Positions 9,131 to 16,148 of a DNA stretch of 64,000 bases are shown here, piece by piece. Source of the DNA: an uncultured Christensenella sp. (lineage in GTDB: Bacteria; Bacillota; Clostridia; Christensenellales; UBA1242); NCBI GenBank assembly GCA_910584815.1, contig CAJUBT010000006.1, forward strand, positions 1-64,000, given 5' to 3'. Below the pieces are notes generated by a model. The model did no database searches, was not told the DNA's origin, and saw nothing but the letters and a program-made list of their open reading frames with translations. Made by a program: the position numbers and the translations under genes. How positions within the stretch are numbered: the stretch's first letter is position 1; the number at the start of each line of letters is the position of its first letter.

Positions 9131-9160
9131 AAAAACTCCATCCAATAAAGACAGAGTTTT
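9131..9160 (-). terminator. Intrinsic terminator after the ATP-grasp gene
   Basis: On the minus strand AAAACTC pairs with GAGTTTT, with further wobble pairs inside, and T residues follow. It lies about 50 bp after the ATP-grasp stop codon and separates that gene from pflA. Confidence 0.65.
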
Positions 9161-9211
9161 GTTATTTTTTCTGATTATTTCAAAAATTAATTACTAATTA
9201 AAATGGTTTTG

Positions 9212-10960
9212 TTATTTTGCAATTTCCATTGCTAAATCTAAGCCTGAAGGTGCGAAAATGTAAGTTGGGTCGGTAGTAATTTGACTTTGATTTACAATTT
9301 GAGTTTGAGATAAAGATGCTTGATATAAAGCCCTTATTGGGTCAACCCAGTTTTCTGCTAAAACAGAATTTCCATTTTCATCTATTGTGAAAGGTGCTGT
9401 TTCACTATCTGCAACTCCATTAATTCTTAAGAATTGAGAACCTTCTGGAACATAGTCGCCTTGTGCAGCACTTACCGTGTTAATTCTAACAACAGTTTCA
9501 GTTTCTGTTATGTCAACACTTGGCATTTCTTCTAATTGTCTGTCTTGTTGTAAATCCCAAATATACTCGCCAGAGGCATCTCTATTAACAGCATAATCTC
9601 CTGCAGCAAGGTCTACTGTACTGAAGCAATCTTCCTTTGCACAAACTTTAATGTAGAATGGGCTTGGAATTTTGCTAGAAGCATCATAAATTTCTTTTGA
9701 CCTCTCTCCCATTTCTGTTAAGTAACTAGCCACTTCGGCGTTTTTCAAATCGGCATAATTTAATAAGAAAGCTTCTCTGTGTATGCCTGGTAACCCGTGT
9801 GCTTCGTTATTTAAACTTGCACTTTCGGTTGGACCTTGTTGACGGTCGTTAAGTTCGTTTATGTAAACTTGACCTTCTTTTGTTATTATTAAATCTAGCC
9901 CACACATTCCAACTTTTCCACGAAGTGCCATAAATGTGCCGAGTTTGCTGCCTATGTTGTAAATTTCTTCCATAATTTCTGGTTTGAAATTATAGTTAAG
10001 TTGGTTGCCAACCCCGTTTGTTTCACTTGAGGTTAGTTCGGCATCTCCCACAACTTTTAGTGTGCCAGGTTGAACATTAACAACAATATTATCTTCACTA
10101 ATACCTAACTTTTCAGCACGGTCCTTTAAACTGGTTAAAGCAGCTGGAGTAAATCTACTCTCTTCTGGTAAAAGTTCGCCTTTAACAGCACCTAACATTG
10201 TTTCACTTGGAACGGTGTTGCCAACACATAAAGAAAGGTTACTATTACTACCCGAAACAAACTGAGAAACCTTTAAGTAACAAGGTCTTTCTCTTGAAAC
10301 AATTTGTTGGAATTCTTCAAAAGTGCTTGCTATTTCTGTGCTGTGACCACCGCCTTGTTCTGTGTTACCTTCACCACATTCCTGAATAACAATTCTACCT
10401 TGTTCATCCGCTAAAGATTTATATAAAAATTCACTTTGTAAACCTGTTAAAGGTTTATTGTTTCTAATAACTTTAGAAGGAATAATATGTTTTGAAAGCC
10501 CTGCTTGAGTTAAAATATCGGTTAAGTTGGCTTTTTCTTCGAAGTAGTCTCTAAAATTTTGTTCGCTTGTTGCCACAACTCTGCCACCAAGTCTTTCTTG
10601 AATACTTCTTGCCCAGAACATATCTCCAACTGGCGCATAGTTGAAGGTTGCAAATTTATCTTGTACTAAACCTTGAGGAAAGCAAGTAACAATATTCTTT
10701 GCAAGGTCTATTGTTCTGTCGTTAAAAGCATCGTATGGCAAAGTAAATTGTGGGACATTTGGGAAGAATTGCTGTCCATTACTTCCTCCTGCTATATATG
10801 CCCTACCTCCACTTGCAACAAACTCGCTTAAAATTCCTCCACGCTGAGTAGCATAATCTGCCATTAAAATTGGAATGTTGTTTGCGGCATAAGCCTGTGC
10901 CAATTTATCGAATAATTCTAATTCTTTAACGGTCAATCGGTTTAAATTTTCGTTTCTCAT
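9212..10960 (-). CDS. Orphan ATP-grasp ligase-like protein
   Basis: A 582-residue soluble protein that I read as an ATP-grasp carboxylate-amine or peptide ligase. The first ~165 residues (GGRAYIAGGSNGQQ, VPQFTLPYDAFND) fit a pre-ATP-grasp domain. A Gly-rich ECGEGNTEQGGGHST stretch near 200 fits the flexible nucleotide-clamping loop. GMCGLDLIITKEGQVYINE followed by LNDRQQG (about 350-373) fits the metal-binding D...E-x-N-x-R end of the fold. The last 180 residues are not recognised. No peptide synthetase, transporter or precursor peptide lies nearby, so the substrate is unknown. Composition differs from its neighbours (more Gln, Glu, Ala and Gly, visibly higher GC), which hints at transfer. 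The ATG has an AGAAGGA site. A promoter, 23-codon leader ORF and tandem hairpins lie upstream and probably control it. Confidence 0.65.
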   Translation of the reverse strand: MRNENLNRLTVKELELFDKLAQAYAANNIPILMADYATQRGGILSEFVASGGRAYIAGGSNGQQFFPNVPQFTLPYDAFNDRTIDLAKNIVTCFPQGLVQDKFATFNYAPVGDMFWARSIQERLGGRVVATSEQNFRDYFEEKANLTDILTQAGLSKHIIPSKVIRNNKPLTGLQSEFLYKSLADEQGRIVIQECGEGNTEQGGGHSTEIASTFEEFQQIVSRERPCYLKVSQFVSGSNSNLSLCVGNTVPSETMLGAVKGELLPEESRFTPAALTSLKDRAEKLGISEDNIVVNVQPGTLKVVGDAELTSSETNGVGNQLNYNFKPEIMEEIYNIGSKLGTFMALRGKVGMCGLDLIITKEGQVYINELNDRQQGPTESASLNNEAHGLPGIHREAFLLNYADLKNAEVASYLTEMGERSKEIYDASSKIPSPFYIKVCAKEDCFSTVDLAAGDYAVNRDASGEYIWDLQQDRQLEEMPSVDITETETVVRINTVSAAQGDYVPEGSQFLRINGVADSETAPFTIDENGNSVLAENWVDPIRALYQASLSQTQIVNQSQITTDPTYIFAPSGLDLAMEIAK

Positions 10961-11030
10961 AATTGTGTCCTTCTTTTTAAATAAATACCTTTTTTATAAT
11001 TTAATTTTGTTTTAGGTTAAATAAATTTAT

Positions 11031-11068
11031 GCAACAAAAAACCACATATATCGCTATATGTGGTTTTA
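11031..11068 (-). terminator. Attenuator hairpin T2 upstream of the ATP-grasp gene
   Basis: A perfect 10 bp stem on the minus strand: ACCACATATA (11064-11055), loop GCGA, TATATGTGGT (11050-11041), followed by T residues. A/T flanks can lengthen the stem. It lies about 80 bp before the ATP-grasp start codon, so it would stop transcription before that gene unless it is disrupted. Its arms are near-copies of those of T1. Confidence 0.8.
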
Positions 11069-11098
11069 TATTTCTTTTATTCCTTTAAAAAATGCAAG

Positions 11099-11134
11099 AA
11101 AAAAATATCACATACAGCGTCTATATGCGGTTTT
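11099..11134 (-). terminator. Attenuator hairpin T1 overlapping the leader ORF end
   Basis: On the minus strand CGCATATAG (11129-11121) pairs with CTGTATGTG (11117-11109) through nine pairs, two of them G-U, with a 3-base loop and then seven T (11105-11099). It encodes the last codons of the leader ORF, and the stop codon overlaps its right arm. Its left arm can also pair with the right arm of T2, and its right arm with the left arm of T2, with one wobble each. Confidence 0.75.
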
Positions 11135-11179
11135 AAAATAAAAGTACCAGAAAGCAATATTTTTTTCTGTGAATTTCAT
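11108..11179 (-). CDS. Putative 23-residue attenuator leader peptide
   Basis: ATG at 11179-11177 is preceded 6 nt upstream by a strong AAGGAG site and runs 23 codons to TGA at 11110-11108. The peptide starts MKFTEKNIA, has the aromatic run FWYFYF at codons 10-15, and ends KTAYRRCM. The aromatic codons lie just before the left arm of hairpin T1, so a ribosome stalled there would mask that arm. This is the geometry of transcription attenuators sensing charged tRNA or ribosome-targeting drugs. The predicted transcript start lies only about 6 nt before the ribosome binding site, so the leader would be the first thing translated. Which signal stalls the ribosome cannot be told from sequence. Confidence 0.7.
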   Translation of the reverse strand: MKFTEKNIAFWYFYFKTAYRRCM

Positions 11180-11203
11180 AAATTTCTCCTTAAAACTAAT
11201 AAA

Positions 11204-11233
11204 AGTTTAGCACAAGCATAATTAATTTGTCAA
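11204..11233 (-). promoter_or_regulatory. Strong promoter of the leader/ATP-grasp transcript
   Basis: On the minus strand a perfect TTGACA (11233-11228) is followed, after 18 bp, by TAAACT (11209-11204) with an extended TGC just upstream. The predicted start near 11197 lies directly before the leader ribosome binding site (11191-11186). Confidence 0.75.
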
Positions 11234-11414
11234 TATCTAAAAGCAATTTTTTTTAAAAATATTTATGTTTTTTTATTATTTTTACTTAACTTTTACAAAA
11301 ATTATTACTCTTTTATAAAAATTTATATGATAAAAACCCTTTATTTTGTTCCATTTTAATAAATTTTTTTATTTAATTTAATATTACTTTTTTATTGTTA
11401 CTTTAAACTGCTCT

Positions 11415-11834
11415 TTAAAATTTAAACAAGTTTAAACCAATTTCACTATTAAATTCTCTATCAACGGTGCCGTTTATTATAGTTATAACCATTTCACAAG
11501 TTGCACTAACAGTTGCTTTATTTAAATGACCGCCAAAAACTTCACCTTTATCGTTACCTGCACTCATATGAATATGGGCGTAAAAATTATTGTTCATAGT
11601 GCTTATTGTGCCAAGTAAAGATACAATTTCAAAATTACCTGTAAAGGAATTTGCATAGTATTTCTTTTCTTCAACTTTATAAACTCCAACAGTAAAGTTA
11701 TTAATAGCCCCTAAAGCTTCAACCTTTGCAAGTTTAATGTTTTCCTTTTCTGCTAACTCTTTTATTTCTTCAAGTATTTCTTCACCTTTATCAATTCTAA
11801 CAACATAGGTATTATCAAATTTTTTATATTCCAT
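11415..11834 (-). CDS. PPC-domain (DUF296) protein
   Basis: A 139-residue single-domain protein of the PPC/DUF296 type. It has the family landmarks HIHMSAG (His87, His89) and GGHL (101-104), forming the metal-like His cluster, and an N-terminal VVRIDKGEEILEEI helix-strand segment. The bacterial stand-alone forms are trimeric; DNA binding is known for plant AT-hook fusions, but the bacterial role is unclear and no AT-hook is present here. It has its own promoter (11849-11876) and an AAAGGG site ahead of ATG. It reads toward the leader region of the ATP-grasp gene, with about 180 bp between its stop and that promoter. Confidence 0.88.
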   Translation of the reverse strand: MEYKKFDNTYVVRIDKGEEILEEIKELAEKENIKLAKVEALGAINNFTVGVYKVEEKKYYANSFTGNFEIVSLLGTISTMNNNFYAHIHMSAGNDKGEVFGGHLNKATVSATCEMVITIINGTVDREFNSEIGLNLFKF

Positions 11835-11848
11835 TTAAAAACCCTTTT

Positions 11849-11876
11849 AGTATAATTAAAAATTAATTGTTTGCAA
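11849..11876 (-). promoter_or_regulatory. Predicted promoter of the PPC-domain gene
   Basis: On the minus strand TTGCAA (11876-11871) and TATACT (11854-11849) are spaced by 16 bp, just ahead of the ribosome binding site. Confidence 0.6.
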
Positions 11877-12042
11877 TTTATTAACTTAAGCACTAACACC
11901 AAAGTAAATAGCACCTATTAAAGCATTTAATTATTAAGTAAAATTTCTATACTGCTTAGAAAGTTTATCTAGTAAAGAAAGGTGGTAGATAAATTTATTT
12001 TATAAAGTTTAAAAAAAATTTATTAATTTTTTAACTATTATT

Positions 12043-12777
12043 TTATTTATCTTCTAAAGCATCTTTTAAACAATGGCTTGCATCTATAACTTCGCTTGTC
12101 ATATTGCTTATAACTTCTAGTTTATTGCTTTCGCCAGCGGCAATTAAAACATCGCCCTTTAAAAATGTGGTTTCTGGCTCTATTGTAACAACACTATTTT
12201 CTCTTCTAACAAAAATTATAGACACCTTATATTTTTTGCGCACATCAAGTTCTATAATAGTTTTGTTTTGCCAAGAATCTGGAACTGGAACTTCAACAAT
12301 TTTAAAATTATCGGTTAAATTTAAAATTTCATTCATACTAGGGTTTATTAACATATTAGCAACTTTTTTACCCATATAAACCTCTGGGAACACAACCATA
12401 TCTGCCCCAATGCGTTCAAGCACTTTTTTAATTTGCTCGTTCTTTGCCTTTGCAACAACATAATTAACACCTAAATCTTTACAAATTAAAGTGGTTAGAA
12501 TGCTTGCCTGTAAATCTTTGCCAATACACACAATAGCACAATCAAAATTTTGCACACCAAGAGAATGTAAAACATCGGTTCCTGTTGCATCTGCAACAAC
12601 CGCTCCAGAAACCATTCCCTCCATTTGATTAACAGCATCTTTATTTGTATCTATAACCAAAACTTCTTTTCCAAGTTCAGTTAATGTAGTTGCAACACTT
12701 TTACCAAACCTTCCAAGCCCAATTACAACAAATTGATTCATCTTCTTTAAAATTTTTTTAGTTTCTTGATTTTCCAT
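12043..12777 (-). CDS. ktrA: Ktr/Trk potassium uptake regulatory subunit (RCK)
   Basis: A 244-residue cytoplasmic gating subunit of a potassium channel-like transporter. The RCK N-lobe has the Rossmann motif VVIGLGRFG (G20, G22, G25) and an acidic residue after the second strand (VLVIDTN, Asp43), which binds NAD or ATP/ADP. The C-lobe (about 155-230) has the RCK_C pattern ending LIAAGESNKLE. It follows the ktrB gene on the same strand with a gap of 212 bp, so it may have its own promoter. The chosen ATG has AAAGGA nine bases upstream; a second ATG at residue 13 lacks a well-spaced site. A hairpin-like pair TTTATCTA/TAGATAAA lies downstream at 11964-11993 but has no clear T-run. Confidence 0.92.
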   Translation of the reverse strand: MENQETKKILKKMNQFVVIGLGRFGKSVATTLTELGKEVLVIDTNKDAVNQMEGMVSGAVVADATGTDVLHSLGVQNFDCAIVCIGKDLQASILTTLICKDLGVNYVVAKAKNEQIKKVLERIGADMVVFPEVYMGKKVANMLINPSMNEILNLTDNFKIVEVPVPDSWQNKTIIELDVRKKYKVSIIFVRRENSVVTIEPETTFLKGDVLIAAGESNKLEVISNMTSEVIDASHCLKDALEDK

Positions 12778-12989
12778 ACTTTAATTTCCTTTATTTTTTA
12801 TAGTTCTTAATTCTTTAATAACTTATAATTTTAAAAATTAATGAAAGTTTTATTTAAAATTCTATGTTTTTTCATTTCAATAATTATTAATTTTTATTAT
12901 TCAAAAACAACTATTTTAAAAAATTTGTTTATTTTAAAAAGTTTTATAAATATTTATAAAAAGTTAAACAACATTTTAAATAGCAGAAT

Positions 12990-14345
12990 TTATCCTACCA
13001 TTATTTTTGCATCTGGGTATTGAATATCTTGCTTGCTGCTACCAATTTTGCTACCCATTGCCACTGTTAAGGTTATTGCCCCAACACGCCCAACAAACAT
13101 TAAAAGAACTAAAATAAGTTTGCTTATAATACTTAAATTTGCCGTTATACCAAGGCTTAACCCTACAGTTGAAATTGCAGAAATTGTTTCAAAAACCACT
13201 TCTATTGCAGTAACATTATTACCTTCAACTAAGCAAATTATAAGGGTTGAAAGAACAATTAAAATTAACGCAATGCACACAACTCTTATGCTTTTTTGAA
13301 TTATTTTGTTAGTAATTTTTCTTTTACAGAAAGTAACATCTCCACTTGTGTTTGTAGTTCGGAAAATGGCAAGAAGAAGCACCAAAAAAGTTGTTATTTT
13401 AATACCACCAGCAGTTGATGAAGAGCCTCCACCAATAAACATTAATATGCAAGTTAAAACAATACTACCTTGTGAAAGTTTAGAATAATCTACAGTAAAG
13501 AAACCTGCTGTGCGTGGCGTAACGCTACAAAATAAACTGTTTAATATTTTCTCCCAAACTGTCATATTACCAATAGTTTCTGGGTTATTCCACTCTAAAA
13601 CTGCAAACAAAAACGCACTGCCAAAAATTAAAACGGCAACCGAAATTAATGTAACTTTACTATGGAGCGACATTTTTTTCTTTTTAAATTTACCACCAAT
13701 ATCAAACAAAACAACATAACCTATTCCACCAATAATTATTAAAAACATAATAGGCAAAATAATAAACACATTGCTTGCAAAACCAGATAAACTTACAAAT
13801 ACATTTTCTGTTGTGCCCATAATGTCAAACCCTGCGTTACAAAAAGCAGATATAGACATAAAAATACTTTTAAAAATACCATTACTCCAACCAAAAGTTG
13901 TTATCATAGATGGAGCAAGTGCTACAGCCCCAATAAACTCGGTTACAAAAACAAGAATTATTATGTTCCTAACTAACTTTACTATACCCTGAACATTATC
14001 CTGATTTAAACTCTCTTGTATTGTTACGCGTTCTTCATATGTTATACGCTTTTTTATTAACAAAAAAACAAGACTTGTTAGCGTTATAAAACCTAAACCA
14101 CCTATTTGAATTAACAACAATAACACTATTTGCCCAAATAATGAAAAATGTACTGCAGTATCTACAACACTTAACCCTGTAACACAAACAGCACTGGTTG
14201 ATGTTAATAAACTATCTATAAAAGAAAACCATTGCCCATCTTTTGAAGATATTGGAAGTGCTAACAAAAAAGTTCCTATTAATATTATTGTTAAAAAACC
14301 TAAAATAATCTGCACTGCAGAATTTAACTTTCTTCGTTTAACCAT
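12990..14345 (-). CDS. ktrB: Ktr/Trk potassium transporter membrane subunit
   Basis: A 451-residue membrane protein of the KtrB/TrkH family. Four pore-loop repeats are visible: TSTSAVCVTGLSVVDT, SISAFCNAGFDIMG, CSVTPRTAGFFTVDY and TISAISTVGLSLG, each with the filter Gly expected from the family. Around eight hydrophobic helices flank them, with GGIGYV in the middle. It pairs with KtrA at 12043-12777 to import potassium. The start codon has no visible Shine-Dalgarno, and a good promoter ends only nine bases before it (see 14355-14383), so the mRNA may be leaderless. It diverges from lysA. Confidence 0.93.
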   Translation of the reverse strand: MVKRRKLNSAVQIILGFLTIILIGTFLLALPISSKDGQWFSFIDSLLTSTSAVCVTGLSVVDTAVHFSLFGQIVLLLLIQIGGLGFITLTSLVFLLIKKRITYEERVTIQESLNQDNVQGIVKLVRNIIILVFVTEFIGAVALAPSMITTFGWSNGIFKSIFMSISAFCNAGFDIMGTTENVFVSLSGFASNVFIILPIMFLIIIGGIGYVVLFDIGGKFKKKKMSLHSKVTLISVAVLIFGSAFLFAVLEWNNPETIGNMTVWEKILNSLFCSVTPRTAGFFTVDYSKLSQGSIVLTCILMFIGGGSSSTAGGIKITTFLVLLLAIFRTTNTSGDVTFCKRKITNKIIQKSIRVVCIALILIVLSTLIICLVEGNNVTAIEVVFETISAISTVGLSLGITANLSIISKLILVLLMFVGRVGAITLTVAMGSKIGSSKQDIQYPDAKIMVG

Positions 14346-14354
14346 AGTTTAAAT

Positions 14355-14383
14355 ATTTTATCATTATTTTATAATTTATTCAA
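14355..14383 (-). promoter_or_regulatory. Predicted promoter of ktrB, implying a leaderless mRNA
   Basis: On the minus strand TTGAAT (14383-14378) and TAAAAT (14360-14355) are spaced by 17 bp. The ATG begins at 14345, nine bases after the -10 element. Confidence 0.55.
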
Positions 14384-14496
14384 CTTAATTAAGGCTTAGT
14401 TTTGTTTTTAAAAACAAACTTTTTTCTGCTTTAATGTCTATAACTAAAATAAAATTTTTAATGCATTATTAATAAATTAGTTTAAAGAAAAAATTA

Positions 14497-14525
14497 TTGC
14501 TTTAAACAATATTTAGGTTTATACT
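14497..14525 (+). promoter_or_regulatory. Predicted promoter of lysA
   Basis: TTGCTT (14497-14502) and TATACT (14520-14525) with a 17 bp spacer, shortly before the AAAGGA site and ATG of lysA. Confidence 0.65.
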
Positions 14526-14547
14526 AAATTTATAAAAGGAAAATAAT

Positions 14548-15858
14548 ATGGATAAAAATTTAATTTACACTTTTGATAAAGATGGAGAAATGGTTTTAGG
14601 AGGAATAAAAGCCAGCAATTTGGTTAAGCAATATTCAACCCCACTTTACACTTTAAATGAACAGGTTGTGCGTAATAGATGTGAACTTTTTAAAAACATT
14701 TTAAATGAAGTTTACCCAAATAGCATTATTAGTTATGCTTCTAAGGCTTTTTGTTGTAAAGCCATATATAATATTGTTAGCGAATATAATTTTGCGTGCG
14801 ATGTTGTTTCTGGTGGTGAAATAGCAACAATATTACAAACCAATTTTAACACAACAAAAGTATATTTTCACGGCAATAACAAAACTTTACAAGAAATTAA
14901 CTTAGCTTTAAACAATAACATTTTCAATTTTATTGTTGATAATTTAGATGAACTTGAAACTCTTGAAGAAATTGTTAACGAAAACAAAAAGTTTGAAAAC
15001 AAAATTAACATAATTGTTAGAATAAATCCTGGAGTTGAAGCTCATACTCACGAATATGTTAAAACCAGTAAAACTGATAGTAAGTTTGGAATTAATTTAG
15101 AAAGTGGTGAGGCTGAAGAATTTATTTTAAGAGTTAACAAAAATAAAAAACTTAATTTTGTAGGTTTACACTTCCACATAGGTAGCCAAATTTTTGAAAA
15201 AGAATCTTTTAGGTTAGCAACAGAAAAAACTATGCAATTTATAACCAAATTAAAAAAAGACCATAATATACAAGTTTCTTTATTAAATGCTGGCGGTGGT
15301 TTTGGCGTTTGGTATAATGAAGATGATGCTAATTTAACAGATGAAGATTACAAAAAATTTATAGAAGTTATTGCAAACGAAATTAAAAAAAGTGTAAAAG
15401 AAAACAACTTAATAGAACCTACTCTTGTTGTTGAGCCAGGCAGAAGTTTAGTTGCAGAAGCTGGCGTAACATTATATACAGTTGGGAACACAAAAGAAAT
15501 TAAAGATATTAGAAAATATGTTTCTCTTGATGGTGGAATGTATGAAAACCCAAGGTTTGCACTATATCAGTCTAAATACACTGCACTAAAAACACAGCAC
15601 ACCACTAATGAAAAAGAAATTGTAACCCTTGTTGGTAAATGTTGTGAAAGTGGCGATCAAATTGTAAGAGATGCAAATATTGAAAAACTTAAAAAGGGAG
15701 ATATTGTTGCTGTTTTAACCACTGGAGCATATCACTACTCTATGGCAAGTAACTACAATCGCAACCCAGTTCCACCCGTTGTTTTATTAAACAATGGCGA
15801 AAGTAAAATTATAATTAAAGGGCAAACCTATAACGACCTATTAAAATTTGATGTTTAA
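14548..15858 (+). CDS. lysA: Diaminopimelate decarboxylase
   Basis: A 436-residue fold-III PLP enzyme that converts meso-diaminopimelate to lysine in the cytoplasm. The PLP lysine lies in YASKAF (Lys66). The phosphate-binding GGGFG is near 249, EPGRSLVAEAG near 296, and CESGDQIVRD near 365 is the substrate-specificity motif of LysA rather than of ornithine/arginine decarboxylases. GAYHYSMASNYN near 393 contributes the active-site Tyr. Length is normal. It is a single gene with its own promoter and an AAAGGA site. Together with MurC in this window it indicates a DAP/lysine-dependent cell wall metabolism. Confidence 0.95.
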   Translation: MDKNLIYTFDKDGEMVLGGIKASNLVKQYSTPLYTLNEQVVRNRCELFKNILNEVYPNSIISYASKAFCCKAIYNIVSEYNFACDVVSGGEIATILQTNFNTTKVYFHGNNKTLQEINLALNNNIFNFIVDNLDELETLEEIVNENKKFENKINIIVRINPGVEAHTHEYVKTSKTDSKFGINLESGEAEEFILRVNKNKKLNFVGLHFHIGSQIFEKESFRLATEKTMQFITKLKKDHNIQVSLLNAGGGFGVWYNEDDANLTDEDYKKFIEVIANEIKKSVKENNLIEPTLVVEPGRSLVAEAGVTLYTVGNTKEIKDIRKYVSLDGGMYENPRFALYQSKYTALKTQHTTNEKEIVTLVGKCCESGDQIVRDANIEKLKKGDIVAVLTTGAYHYSMASNYNRNPVPPVVLLNNGESKIIIKGQTYNDLLKFDV

Positions 15859-16072
15859 AATTTAACACAATTAAATAATCTTTAAAAAATTAAAGATTTT
15901 ACATAAACCATTTCAAAAACACTAAATACTTATACCCTCCTCCAACCATAAACACTTACACAAAAAAGTTAGAACAATAAAAATACCTTTTAATAAAGTT
16001 TATTAATATAAATTTATAATTCCAATAAAAAATTAAAATTTTAAAAAATTATCAAACCCGTTTAAATATAAA

Positions 16073-16098
16073 AAACCACCAAATTATATGGTGGTTTC
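16073..16098 (-). terminator. Intrinsic terminator downstream of the 2,240-residue gene
   Basis: AAACCACCA pairs with TGGTGGTTT around a 7-base loop; on the minus strand T residues follow. It is the second hairpin after the stop codon of the gene at 16149-22871. Confidence 0.75.
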
Positions 16099-16109
16099 TT
16101 TCTTATAAA

Positions 16110-16145
16110 AAGAAGAAGAAAAAATATATCTTTTCTTCTTCTTTT
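16110..16145 (-). terminator. 13 bp purine/pyrimidine hairpin directly after the stop codon
   Basis: AAGAAGAAGAAAA (16110-16122) and TTTTCTTCTTCTT (16131-16143) form a perfect 13 bp stem ending six bases before the stop codon of the 2,240-residue gene. On the minus strand it is followed by T residues. It is a terminator or an mRNA 3'-end stabiliser. Confidence 0.65.
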
Positions 16146-16148
16146 AAA

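Noticed and set aside
11964..11993. Inverted repeat TTTATCTA/TAGATAAA as terminator of ktrA
   Set aside because: The loop is long and no T-run follows on the minus strand, so it is not called a terminator.
12841..13023. A 60-codon plus-strand ORF between ktrA and ktrB
   Set aside because: No ribosome binding site, composition of random AT-rich sequence (Phe, Ile, Lys, Asn), and its end overlaps ktrB on the other strand.
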